A stretch of 64,000 bases of DNA from Patagioenas fasciata. Taxonomy: Eukaryota; Chordata; Aves; Columbiformes; Columbidae. Where the stretch lies: positions 123,982,661 through 124,046,660 of the forward strand of contig NC_092522.1 in the NCBI RefSeq assembly GCF_037038585.1, in the 5' to 3' direction. This document shows positions 23,105 through 35,300 of this stretch, in pieces. The position numbers and the translations under genes were made by a program. Positions within the stretch are counted from its first letter, which is position 1, and every line of letters starts with the position of its first letter. The notes beneath the pieces are model-generated. The model had not been told where the DNA came from, ran no database searches, and was given only the letters and a program-made list of their open reading frames with translations.

Positions 23105-24822
23105 TGACACAATCAAACCCAATTTCATGCCATTTCAGTCTAGAATTGGCTTGGGCAGCTGTTTTTGAAGACCTCACCTCTTGATACACCCAGCACCTCT
23201 GTGTCTGCAGCCGGCTGGGAAAGTATTGGCTATTTTTCAGAAGCACCCAACATTTTAGCAGATTTTAGTGAAAGTCCTATTAGTTCACAAGTGGGTTATC
23301 AACACAAGGATTGTAGTCTGTGACCCCGATGATTTTTAATAGCACAAGAACAGTGGTGGATAAAGAACCTGGAGTGAACAAAGGAAAAGAGGCTTCTGAT
23401 GTGATAATATTGGGATTTTCAAAGAGATCACAGAGGCGGAGTGAGGGGAGCTCCTACGGGGCAGCGACTATCTGGTAATTATTGATGATCCTGGCTAGAA
23501 AGAAGCTAACGGAGCACATGGAAACCTCCAGCATCCCTTTAGATCTCCATGGTGTAAGCGTTTTTGCAGGTCTATAGACTAACCACCCATGAGGAGGATG
23601 CATGGTGCAAATGAACAATCACAAATCCTTCTGTGGGAGAAGAAAGAAAGAATCCAAACACAGATGAAGGATGATATGTAGGGGAAAGCACTGGAATGAG
23701 TAAGATGAGGCCAAAGGAAATCTTCATGTAGGAAGCAGGACATAAATGCGTCCCGGTCGTAAAAGCCAAGAGGGGAAAGCATCGAGGTTAGAGTTACAGA
23801 CCCACGTATTTCTAAAGAAACACAAGTTTTCTACAAACTAAAGCTCTCACCCTGAAGTCACACTGCCCAGGCAGAGCCTTAGGAAGGTTTCAGGCTGGAC
23901 TGAAGAGTTAAGCAGAGACTGGAGGCCTTGGTTGCATTCTTGGTTGTCCCAGTCGATCAAGGGAATCCCACAGGTCTGGCAGCAGCGCTGTGACCTCCCA
24001 GGAATGTGGCACTTAGCTCTGATGCTGCCACCCGGGAGGCGCTGGGAACAGGGACAAAGTGGTTATTCAGTCTCTTAATTTCTGCAAATCAATCGGCAAC
24101 GGCTTCTGGGGTGCAGTTTAGTGTTGTCAAAGAGGATGAGGAGGATGGAAGAAGTGGAGCTCCTGTAAGGCAGCGATCACATGGTCATTATTCATTATTT
24201 GCAAGGCAAAACCATATATTTTTTGTATCAGAGAGAGACAAATCCTATCTAAATTCCTTCAGTGGCCACTCCCGGACCTTTGTGATCTCTGCCAGAATTC
24301 TCCCAAGGTAAACTCGCCAACTTTAAATATTCCTGCAGCTGAGCTTTGCCAGGGAACGTTTGCAAACTGTGAGAAAGGTGGGCAGGAAAAGTAAAGATGT
24401 TTTGATTGACAACTATTTTGTCTGTAATGAGCTGATGAACGCAAACCATCTTTCCATTCAATCCAGATTTGTAAAGGTATTTGAGGCATTAAATGCCACC
24501 GAAATCCCACGGATTGGCCGAGTGCCTAAATATGCTTAGAATCTGAATTCTCTGACTAAATTACTCTGATTCTGACATTATTTCTCTTTTGTCCAGCACC
24601 TCCACTGTTTGAGCCCCAGCCCTGGCACATTCCTCCATCTAACCAAGGATCTGACACAGACTAACGGAGGATCTGGAGTATCTTTCACCCTGTGGGATGG
24701 AAACTGAATTCAGCTCTCCAAAAAACCCTGAAGGGAGGAGAGAGGTAGCAACAGGAGCTAATGATCTAAACCATATTTTCAACCTCTCTCAGCATCTCTT
24801 GTCATTTTTTTCCTATCATTTG

Positions 24823-24837
24823 TTTTTTTTTTTTTTT
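24823..24837. repeat. T homopolymer run
   Basis: Fifteen T residues in a pyrimidine-rich stretch. Confidence 0.95.
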
Positions 24838-25182
24838 CTTTCTCTTATTCTTTTTGGTGGCCTGTTTTAATTTGCTGCCTGTTCTCTCCTCCTCCACGAT
24901 GCTGTTTTCTCATCCAGGCGGCCTCTCCCCTTTCCTCACTGCCATGTTCACATTACTCACAGAGACCCACCAGAATCCAGCAGTTGTCCAGGACGCCACC
25001 AGCAAGGAGAGGCAGGAGCTGGTGGCCCCAGCGAGGCTCTAACAGCAACAAACAAAAGCAGCTCCCCACATAAGATGTTAATTCAGTCCTGGAACTCCCA
25101 GCCTGGAGAAGTTGTAGATATTGAAGCACCCATGAGCTGTGAATGTCACTGGAGATTCATGGAAGGATCTCAAGCTGATTTA

Positions 25183-25700
25183 ATAGAATCATAGAATCAT
25201 TTTTGTCGGAAAAGACTCTCAAGAATGAGGCCAACTGTTACCACTACCCCACATCCCCAAGAACTTCGTTTCCACGTCTTTTAAACCCCTCCAGGGATGG
25301 TGACTCCAGCACTGCCCTGGGCAGCCTGTTCCAATGCCCCACAGCCCTTTGGGGAAGAAATTGTTCCCAGATCCAACCTCAACCTCCCCTGGCGCAACTT
25401 GAGGCCGTTTCCTCTGCTACTGGCGCTTGTTCCTGGGGAGCAGAGCCCGACCCCCCCTGGCTCCAAGCTCCTTTCAGGCAGTTCAGAGATCAGAAGGTCT
25501 CCCCTCAGCTCCTGTTCTCCAGCTGAACCCCCCAGCTCCCTCAGCCGCTCCCATCACACTTGTGCTCCAGCCCCTCACCAGCTCCGTTCCCTTCTCTCCA
25601 CTCACTCCAGCACCTCAAGGCCTTTCTTGGCGTGAGGGGCCCAGAACTGCCCCCAGGATTCTCGGTTTGGCCTCCCCAGCACAGGGCCGCTCACTGCCCC
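25183..25700 (-). repeat. CR1 LINE fragment next to ELP3 CpG island
   Basis: The fragment starts ATAGAATCATAGAATCATTT and is nearly identical in text to 22103-22678. Its 5' end stops about 100 bases before the CpG island. Confidence 0.93.
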
Positions 25701-26171
25701 GGTCCCTTCCAGCACTCCCCCTTGTGCTCCCCTGGAGCCCGCAGGTCTGCAGGCACCTCTCGAGCAGGGACATTTTACTGTTTTGCGAGTAAAACCCCGC
25801 AGGTTTCTCCTCCTCACGCCGATACTTTGCTACCCCCTAGTGCTGACTGGGCGCAGGGACCGGCAGCCGGCGGGGGGGGTGTGCGGAGGGGGGACTCGCG
25901 CCTCTCCGCTGACTCCGCAGCAACATCGATAAATATCGGTAAATGCTGAGGGCTCCATCTTAACACCAGGCACCATAAGGACCGTCGGACAGGCAGGGAC
26001 GCAGTCCCGTGGGGCCCCGGCACGCACGCGTGGGGTCCCCCGGGAGACACGCCACCCCTCAGATAGCCCCGATGGTAGCGCCCGCTCCCCCCTCAACCGG
26101 GACCGGAGCCCCACTCCGGATCTGCGCACAGCGCCCCCCGGCGGAGACACCACACCGCCCCGCCCGCGGTG

Positions 26172-26182
26172 TGCGCATGCGC
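26172..26182 (+). promoter_or_regulatory. NRF1-type site in ELP3 promoter
   Basis: TGCGCATGCGC is the perfect palindromic NRF1 consensus, 154 bases upstream of the ELP3 ATG. NRF1 commonly drives CpG-island promoters of housekeeping genes. Binding here is inferred from the motif only. Confidence 0.6.
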
Positions 26183-26212
26183 GGTACGACCGTGGGCAGC
26201 CCGCCTGTCGCT

Positions 26213-26218
26213 TTCCGG
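26213..26218 (-). promoter_or_regulatory. ETS-core motif in ELP3 promoter
   Basis: CTTTCCGGCA contains TTCCGG, the reverse of the CCGGAA ETS core, about 120 bases before the start codon. ETS-family sites near NRF1 sites are common in TATA-less promoters. The core is short, so this is weak on its own. Confidence 0.4.
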
Positions 26219-26335
26219 CAGCGCGGCTGTAAGGTGCGACGTTTTCACGACGGCGCGTGTGGCGGGGTGGTCTCGCTTCACGGCGGGAGGCGCGGGCCTG
26301 GTCCGTGAGGGGGCTGCTGAGCAGAACCGGGCAGC

Positions 26336-26354
26336 ATGAGGCAGAAGAGGAAAG
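26336..26354 (+). CDS. ELP3: ELP3 exon 1, coding part
   Basis: Nineteen coding bases (MRQKRK plus one base of Gly) start inside the CpG island and end at a GTACCG donor. The start is fixed by exact agreement with the conserved N-terminus MRQKRKGDLS. The 5' UTR must lie just upstream in the GC-rich DNA. Confidence 0.93.
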
Positions 26355-29300
26355 GTACCGGTGTGGGGCCGTGGGACCGGTGTGGGGCCAGGGCAGAGCC
26401 CGGGGCTGGCGGCAGGGTGAGCCCTGCCCCTCTCCCAGGAGCTCGGGGCAGAGGGACTGGGCTTTGCTGCCCCCCCGGTCCGGGGAATGAGGGGCTATGG
26501 GGCAGGGCCAGGGCCTGACCCTCCTCTCCATTCACCTCAGACTCAACCAGGACCTGCTGGAGACCCAGCGGCCGTTGTCACCCACGTTGTGGTAGAGTCA
26601 AGGCAGGGGGTTACGTGCTGCTTGGCCCATAGAATCAAAGAATCGTTTTGGTTGGAAATGACCGTCAAGATCATGGAGTGCAACTGATACCCAGCCCTGG
26701 CACTGCCCCATGTCCTGAGAACCTCATGTCCGTCTGTCCAACCCTCCAGGGATGGTGACTCCAGCACTGCCCTGGGCAGCCTGTTCCAATGCCCCACAGC
26801 CCTTTGGGGAAGAAATTGTTCCCCACATCCAACCTCAGCCTCCCCTGGCGCAACTTGAGGCCGTTTCCTCTGCTCCTGGTGCTTGTTCCTGGGGATCAGA
26901 GCCCAACCCCCCTGGCTGCAAGCTCCTTTCAGGCAGTTCAGAGATCAGAAGGTCTCCCCTCAGCTCCTGTTCTCCAGCTGAACCCCCAGGTCCCTCAGCC
27001 GTTCCCATCACACTTGTGCTTCAGCCCCTCACCAGCTCCATTCCCTTCTCTCAACTCTCTCCCCCTCTGCTCTGCCCTGGGGAGACCACACCTGGAATCT
27101 TGTGTCCAGTTGTGGCCCCTCAGTTCCAGAAGGACAGGGAACTGCTGCAGAGAGTCCAGCGCAGCCACCAAGATGCTGAAGGGAGTGGAGCATCTCCCGT
27201 GTGAGGAAAGGCTGAGGGAGCTGGGGCTCTTTACCTTGGAGAAGAGGAGACTGAGGGGTGACCTCATTAATGTTTACAGATATCTAAAGGGTGAGTGTCA
27301 GGAGGATGGAGCCAGGCTCTTCTTGGTGACAACCAGTGATAGGACAAGGGGCAATGGGTGCAAACTGGAACACAGGAGGTTCCACTTAAATTTGAGAAGA
27401 AACTTGTTTGGGGTGAGGGTGGCAGAGCCTGGCCCAGGCTGCCCAGGGAGGTTGTGGAGTCTCCTTCTCTGCAGACATTCAAACCCGCCTGGACACTTTC
27501 CTGTGGAACCTCAGCTGGGTGTTCCTGCTCCGGGGGGATTGCACTGGATGAGCTTTCCAGGTCCCTTCCAACCCCTGACATTCTGTGGTTCTGTGATTCT
27601 GTTTGGGTATCGTGGGGGTCTGTGGGACAGGGCTCCCTCCCCTTCTTGTTTCCCCTGGTCCTGTGAGGGTGGCAGCTGGGGGGTGTCAGGGCTTTACCAC
27701 CTCCCCTATTGCTGTGTCTGTGTGTGGAGTGGGAAAATGGGGCAATAACTTTCTTCCTCCACTCCCTGTTGTTTTGAGGAGGGGTGAAAGCCCATCCCCA
27801 ACCTTACATGAGGGTCGGAGAGACTTAGCACCTCTCTGCCAGCAACCTGTTTTCTCTCCCTGTTTAACTGGCAGTGTCACTAGTATGCAGAGTTCTTTGC
27901 ACCCATGTGCGTGCTCAGGAGTTTGTTTTGCTCCTGACCGGTGCCCTGGTTGTCTGATGTGGATTGGGGTGCAGGGGACAGGAGAGTCCAGGTGTTGCTG
28001 GTCTTGTCCCTCGTGGCAGAGTGGGGAAAAAACAGGGAGAAGGATGTAGGGAGCAAAGATGATGCAGGGCAGCAGCAGCAGCCCCATGTGCCCCACAGAA
28101 CTACCTGCAGACAGAGACCAGATGGAGCTTTGCTGTGGTGCTTCTTCTGGGTGGGTCTAAATTCCAGATTTCAGCAGAGCTGGCACAAACGAAAACTTGT
28201 TGAAGTGGGTGTGCACCCACCTGTGTCCCTGCTGGTGGCTTCTCTGGCGAGTCTGGTGTGTAGATTTTACTGTCCCAGCACTTAGTGGTGTAGACAGAGC
28301 TGCGCGAGGTGAAATAAATGCACATTGTTGTTCCAAGTGTGGATAGAACATATAATAGAATCACAGAACATTTTGGGTGGGAACGGACATTCAAAGCTCC
28401 CCCAGTGGCACCCCTGCCATGACAGGGACATCTTCACCAGCTCAGGTTGCTCAGAGCCCCGTCCAGCCTGGCCTGGGATGTCTTCAGGGATGGTTCAGCC
28501 ACCACCTCTCTGCCCAACCTGGGCCAGGCTCTCATCACCCTCAGTGCAAACAATTTCTCCCTGAAGCAGCATTTGCTTTCTGTGATGGGGAGAGTTTGCA
28601 GAACTGCCGTGTCCGTTCGACTTCTCTCACTGTTCTCACAGACACGTTCTGTTCCTTACCACAGATCCTGGTCTCATGAGACTATTCTACTAATCACCTT
28701 ATCTTCCAATGACTTTTTGTTTCTAGCTGTTGTGCAAATTGCTCTGACACAAGAAGGGGGAACTTGTCCTAGATGTAAAAGAAAACCAGTAATTCAAGAC
28801 CGTGACTGTAATTTTTTTTGGGAATGCTGCAAATCAAGAGGGATAGCACTGACTATACATGTGGTTTGTCATTTTCTTCTCATTTCAGGAGACCTCAGCC
28901 ACGCTGAGCTGATGGTGATGACGATAGCTGACATCATAAAGCAATTAATTGAGGCTCATGAGCAGGGAAAAGATGTGAATCTGAACAAGTAAGTCGCTCT
29001 GGATGGCACTGAAGAGCTGGTCCACCCCTGCTGAATGTGACCAGTACAGTCTGCTACGTTCAGGCTTTATTTTAAATTGTTTTCACAGGCTACTCTGATT
29101 TGTCTTAGCGTTTTCCGATAATAAAGGCAGCAAGATTAGTAAATTTTGTGGTGATTTGACACATCGTTGGCAACATTCAGAGCACAAAATGGGTTGTGTT
29201 GGTGGAAAACTCTAAGAAATTTGTCATTGCCTTTTTGTGTTTCCATCTGTGTTCATCCTTCAGTAGTCCTGAAGTTCCATCAGTGAAAGGAGATATTAAT

Positions 29301-32300
29301 ATACGAATGAAGTGTAAATCAGATTTTCTTAGCCATGTGTTATAAATGAGGTGGTGGTTTACAGAAATTTCTTTTTTACATATGTGGAATAATAACACCC
29401 AAATTTCTCCCACTTTTTCTGTTTCATTTACATGATATAATTGCAGACCTTTTGCTGATACTGGAAATAACTGACATGAATGTCTTAGCAATGAACTCAG
29501 CTACAGTCTGTGTGTATAGGGGTTAATCACAGGGAAGCTGTGAATTAAATCCTAGAGTCTGTGAGTGTCTTTCATGTTGTTTTGATAAAACTGCATTTAG
29601 AAGAAAGATATACAGAAAGGAAAAACATAGGCAGTTGTCGCATATCAACTTTATTTGGAGTTTATTTTTGGTATCTTAACACTCAGCACAGCTGTTGCAA
29701 GGAATGACTGCACACTCGTTAAAATAACTTAACCTGGAAAGGTAAATTAGGAGAACTTCTCTAGATCTCCATGTAAGCGAACAGTAACATGAATATAGGT
29801 GTGCAGGTCAGAACGGAGCTGTTAATCTGAGATATTTCTGCTTTCAGACTGAAAACCAAGACGTCAGCGAAGTATGGACTTGCTGCACAGCCACGGTTGG
29901 TCGACATCATCGCTGCGGTTCCCCCGCAGTACCGCAAGGCGCTGGTGCCGAAGCTGAAGGCCAAGCCCATCAGGACTGCTAGCGGGGTAAAGCGCATACG
30001 TCATTCTGTCCGTCCGCCACCATCCCCCGTGCTCTCATTGATAAATTGTATGTAGTTGTTCTCAATGACCAAGATATTGAATGTCCAGAAGGTTTAATGT
30101 AGCTGCGCTGGTAGCTGCCAGGTGGCCTTTCCTGTGGTGATGTGGCAATCAGAGCATTTCGGAGAATAAAAAGAGGAGATCTGGAGATTTGGGTTTGGGG
30201 CAGCATGTTTTGCTTTTTAGAATAACAGAATAGAATAATGAAATCATTTTGGATGGAAAAGCCCCTCAAGGTCATTGAGTCCAACTGTTATCCCATCCCT
30301 GGCACTACCCCATGATTGATCCTTTTACAGCAGGAGGCTGTGAGGGCTGGAAACCATCACCTTGATGGTGGTAGGAATTGAGATTAAAACTTAAACTGAG
30401 GATGGTGGTGACACACAACCATGGAGTAACAGGTTAGAAGGGACCTCTGAGGTCTGTTGTCCAGCCCCACTCAAAGCAGGTCCAATTAGATCAAGATGGT
30501 GATGCTTGAATAGCTCCAAGGGTGGAGATTCTACAGTTCTATTATATTAAGTGGATGTGGATAGAGGGTCCGCAGTGTCAAGGTCTGTGTTTCAATATTG
30601 GACCACCCATATATTGAAAAAGTTTTTCCTGGTCCTAGAATTATTTTGGTTGGAAGAGACCCCCAAGATCATCAAGTCCAACCATTCCCCCACCCCTGGT
30701 GCTGTCCCATGTCCCTGAGAACCCCATCTCTGTGTATTTTAAACCCCTCCAGGGATGGTGACTCCAGCACTGCCCTGGGCAGCCTGTTCCAATGCCCCAC
30801 AGCCCTTTGGGGAAGAAATTGTTCCCCAGACCCAACCTCAACCTCCCTTGGGCAACTTGAGGCCGTTTCCTCTGCTCCTGGCGCTTGTTCCTGGGGAGCA
30901 GAGCCCGACCCCCCTGGCTCCAAGCTCCTTTCAGGCAGTTCAGAGATCAGAAGGTCTCCCCTCAGCTCCTGTTCTCCAGCTGAACCCCCCAGCTCCCTCA
31001 GCCGCTCCCATCACACTTGTGCTCCAGCCCCTCACCAGCTCCGTTCCCTTCTCTCCACTCGCTCCAGCACCTCAAGGCCTTTCTTAGCGTGAGGGGCCCA
31101 GAACTGCCCCCAGGATTCAAGGTTTGACCTCACCTAGCACAGGGTAGTTGCTATAAAAACAGTGTGGCTTAATCTGCTTGGTGAACAGAGATAAAATGTT
31201 TGTATTTAACCTGTTTCTTTGCGAGGTAATTGGGGCTGATATCATGAATTGTAGTACAGTTAACACTCAGCTGTGTGTTTTTAAGCTTCCTTACTATATG
31301 TACAGCATGCCTAATGTCAAGTTAAGAAGAAAAGCAAACGAAACCAAACCAAAAAAAACCTCAGCAAAATCCAGGAAATGTTCAATTTTTATAACTTAAA
31401 AAAAAAAAAAAACCACAAACAGAAAGCCAAAGACTCCCCTAAAAAAGCCAAACCACCCAAAAAAAACCACCAAACAAAACCACAGAAAACCTGCACTCCC
31501 CCCCAAAATGCTTTATTTCTTTATTTTCTTCTTTCTGGCTATGGAATGCTTTGTTAAACTCTTACTCCAGCCAGGATCTATGAAAACTGGAAATGGGGTA
31601 TTCCGAGTTGGGCGCCCCAAATTGATGGACACCAGAAGACCTTAGTGTCTCCGTCTTTTCTTCCCTCTGCTCCTTTTTAATAAAGAAGGTAGCATCTTAA
31701 GTTGTCTTTGCATTTGACGTGCGAAAAACTTCCTGAGACCAGCGTGAGGAAAAAATGGCTTGACTCAGTTATTTTTTAATTGTTTTTATTAATTATATGT
31801 ATATATATATAGTCATGTTTTTATTATCTTTGGTTTACATATTTTTGTTTCTTTCCACTTCTACCCCATTTTCATCCCTTGCTTGTACGCTCTCACCCTC
31901 ACATTGTTTTCAATGTGTGAATACCTGAATATCCGTCTGCGTCTTTTCAGCAGGGCGGTTAATCAGATTTCTTGTAAGACATCGGGTTCTTTATAATACG
32001 CTGCCAGTTTATTCTGAATTGTGAAAAGATTAAATAATAGGATTCCTATTTCTTTATGCATTTGTTATCCCCTTAGAGATAACTCACAGATATTCTAGGC
32101 AGAAATTCTAAGGCAGATATTCTAAGCAGAAAACATCTTTAAATAGCCTCTCGCAGATGCAGATGTATATAAAGCCTTCCAAGATGCACTTGATTTTTGT
32201 AAATACAGGAGCAATTACTATAATTTTTGCTCTCTAACTTTGCTTCTTCCAGATTGCCGTGGTGGCCGTGATGTGTAAACCACACAGGTGTCCGCACATT

Positions 32301-35300
32301 AACTTTACAGGCAACATTTGTGTGTAAGTATTGACAGCTCAAATGACCTAACAGGACTATTTTCCAGCATTTCTGTATAAATCTGATACTGAAGTAACAT
32401 CATAGTGTGGACAGACTTCCTTTCTGCACAAGCACGAAGCTGCAGATTGTCGATAACTGAACGTTATATTTAAAAATTCTGCTTCTTTAAGGAGGAGACC
32501 TTTTTCTTTCATGGGCCAAAGCCTACTTGCTTTAGTAGATACCCAGGTTTGTGAATATAGTAATTAGGATAATAAATTGATGATCAGATGTGAGTTGCGT
32601 TACTGTGCACAGGTGCGTTGTGCAGATAACTGGATACTTAAGCAGGTTAGAGGAGACTACAGGATTCCATAAGAAAAGTTGGAAAACTGCTGAACCAAGA
32701 CCCACCTGAGGAGGCACAGATGTTGTCTGCAAAAACTTGCTGGGTGTGACAGCCCGGCTTGGAACCAAACTCATGAGAGCACAGATGGAAGGGAAGGTTT
32801 CCAGCTGGCGTTAAGGAAAAAGCTTCTGAGTTTTATTTGAATTGAGAAACCCGAGCTGGGTTTACCTTGAAGTTTGTTACCTCTGTTTAAGGGTCCGCGC
32901 ACCCGAAATCTCATCTGTTTTTTTTCTAGCTGTATCAATTCATTATTTCAAACTGTTCCTTCTTTTTCCCACTTGGGCACTCCTGGAACATCGTTGTTTT
33001 TCCCTAACAGAGAGTAAGCTGGCTGCATACTTGTTTTGGCGTGAGCAGCTCTTCTGTTTGAGATGTTCCAGGTAATTACGTGTACCAAACGGCTTCGATT
33101 GGCTTGCGCAACTTTCGCCAGCGCATTAGCTTGGCCGTGGTAATTTGGTAATTAATTTTCTAATGGTGACAGATGACTTGGGTTGAGTTTGCAGGGCAGG
33201 CAGCGAGGAAACTAATTATACTGGGAACGCAATGTGTCTGATTTGATAGAGATGGCATTATTTTGGTGTCTGTGCGCTTGAGATTCGCGCTGTAAGTAAC
33301 ACTACGCTGACTGCTCCATTATCTTGTCTGTTGGAGGAGCTCAGTGCCCGCAGATAACGTTGAAGGGGTTGTCAACCCTCCTGTCTCAGCTCATTTTTTG
33401 AGCACAGAATGGCTGTAAATTGGTCGTGAATCCCACAGTCCTCGAAAGAAAGCAGGGGACCCTTCAGGATGAATTTATATACCTTTTAATGACTATCTGC
33501 TGCATACCATTCCGCTCCTGGGTAGCAGTCGTGCTGTGGCGGCTGCAAATCTGTCTTGCTGGGTCGCAGAATAAGGGTTTCAAACAAGCCTCTAGATGCA
33601 GAAACTGTAATTTAATACCAAATATCCACAGCAGATGGATTATATTCTTTTGAAGTAGCCTTAGAATGCTGCGTTCATTAAATAGCATGTTCCTTAGTTC
33701 AGAAAATAAATGTAAATGAGATTTCTTACCAACGAGATGTTTAAATTCTATGAATTTCTGGAAAAGAAATGTAGATAGGCTAATGGGTTGATATCTCTAT
33801 TTTATAATCTTTCCGTGGCAAACAAAGACTCAATTTTACAACAAATGAGATGATGTTCTCGATAGAATGGTGGGAAATATTTAAATTGTTACCGATTGTA
33901 AAATTTACCTTAAAAAAATGTAATGATCTATGGGTAACTGTTATTCTCAAACTGCATGGCAGCTCCCTGAAATAATGCCATGTTCCAGAAGTATGTTCGA
34001 GGTACATTTTGCTTCTCGTGAGTCTTATGAAGTTGTTTTATGTGGATGCAGCCAGCGGACAGGTCTGAACTGACTTTTGACGTCCCATTCTTGTTAAAAT
34101 TAAATGAAACAGCTGTTTTGCACAGTATACTGAGTGTTTGTAGACACACACAGGCTCAGTTCCTCTCAGTGTTACTGGATATCACAGAATCACTCTCTCC
34201 AACGTGTGCATTTGGGTTTGTACGTATATATTTGCACTGGGTGATGCAGAAACACAGGAATTCACAGAATCACACAGAATTACAGAATAGACTGGGTTGG
34301 AAAAGCCCTCAGAGCTCATCCAGTCCAAGCCTTGGTCCAACTCCAGTCCATTGACCAGATCATGGCACTAAGTGCCATGGCCAATCTCAGTTTCAAAACC
34401 TCCAGGACCGGTGAGTCCAGCACCTCCCTGGGCAGCCATTCCAATGCTGACCACTCTCTCTGCACAGAATTGCTTTCTCATCTCCAGCCTCAATTTCCCC
34501 TGGCAGAGTTGAAGCCCATGCCCCCTTGTCCTATTGCTGACTGCCTGGGAGAAGAGCCCAATCCCCCCTGGCTAGAACTGCCCTTCAGGTCGTTCTAGAG
34601 AGTGCTGAGCTCACCTCTAAGCCTCCTCTTCTCCAGACTGAACAAGCCCAGCTCTTTCAGCCTCTCCCCATAGGGCTTGTGTTCAAGTCCCTTCCCCAGT
34701 CTTTTTGCTCTTCACTCCTTCATTCACTCCTTCATTCACTCCTTCATTCACTCCTTCATTCACTCCTTCATTCACTCCTTCATTCATTCTTCCCACGCTC
34801 TGAGCTGGTTTTACTCTGGGACCTGTATTGTGGGGTTAAGTTACCATAGTGCCTGAGCTAACAAAACCTTCCTTTTGTGAAATTTTGTTGTTGTTGTTTG
34901 CCTGTTTGAGAGCTCTGATTAAATTGTTGCGATTGTATTGAGTTTGATGCCTTTCTTTTTTGTCTTTTAATATTTGCAGATACTGCCCAGGTGGACCTGA
35001 TTCAGATTTTGAATATTCAACACAGTCTTACACGGGATATGAGGTATTACTTCAATCTGCCATAATGCATTGCCTACGCTTGATAAGCTTGGGTTAAGCT
35101 GCTCTTTATTTCTATGAATTTATTCATACTGCAAGAACAAAAACCAAAAGCAGACTTCATAAATCTCGAGATCTAAAGCAGCTCAGCTATAGGACTGGAA
35201 ATTCTGCTCCATTATTGTAGTGGTTGTTCTGTTCTTCCACTCTTGCTGCTGTTCATACTGTTACTGCTGGACCCCACGACTTGCTGGTGTAAAGTAGCAA

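Larger units (their letters stand above)
17825..25789. other. Intergenic region FBXO16 to ELP3 (first part is FBXO16 3' UTR)
   Basis: About 8 kb. It holds a TA dinucleotide run (19302-19322), CR1 copies at 22103-22678, 22880-23104 and 25183-25700, and a T run at 24823-24837. Unique AT-rich DNA fills 19-21.5 kb. At 21.55-22.07 kb there are several modest open frames on both strands with no recognised product. No RNA gene was recognised. Confidence 0.8.
25790..26520 (+). promoter_or_regulatory. CpG island, probable ELP3 promoter and 5' UTR
   Basis: About 0.7 kb is strongly GC-rich with dense CpG, in sharp contrast to its surroundings. It covers the ELP3 start codon and first donor. It contains an NRF1 palindrome and an ETS-core motif 120-165 bases before the ATG, and no TATA box is evident at the expected place. 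This is typical of a housekeeping promoter with dispersed initiation. Boundaries are by eye. Open frames on the minus strand here are GC artefacts. Confidence 0.85.
26355..28888. other. ELP3 intron 1
   Basis: The intron starts in the CpG island, then holds CR1 copies 26629-27057 (minus), 27058-27602 (plus) and 28352-28566 (minus). The stretch 27603-28351 is unique, with no recognised gene. Confidence 0.9.
29987..32252. other. ELP3 intron 3
   Basis: The intron contains three minus-strand CR1 pieces (30221-30314, 30418-30636, 30637-31143) and an A-rich low-complexity stretch (31320-31510). The rest, 31511-32252, is AT-rich unique DNA. Confidence 0.9.
32324..34979. other. ELP3 intron 4 (splits the Fe-S motif)
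   Basis: The intron contains a minus-strand CR1 (34261-34705) and a 12-bp tandem array (34711-34791). The 32.3-34.2 kb part is unique, with a TAAT-rich, G+C-mixed block at 33070-33200 that has the look of a conserved non-coding element. Confidence 0.85.

Noticed and set aside
25830-26531. 233-codon minus-strand frame in CpG island
   Set aside because: GC-rich DNA has few stop codons; Arg/Pro/Gly-rich, no domain recognised, lies over the ELP3 promoter.
26789-27748. 319-codon plus-strand frame
   Set aside because: It runs through two CR1 copies of opposite orientation; parts resemble the CR1 ORF2 C-terminus. Not a host gene.
28447-28992. 181-codon frame ending in ELP3 exon 2
   Set aside because: Only the last part (28889-28988) is exon; upstream is CR1 and intron with a proper CATTTCAG acceptor.
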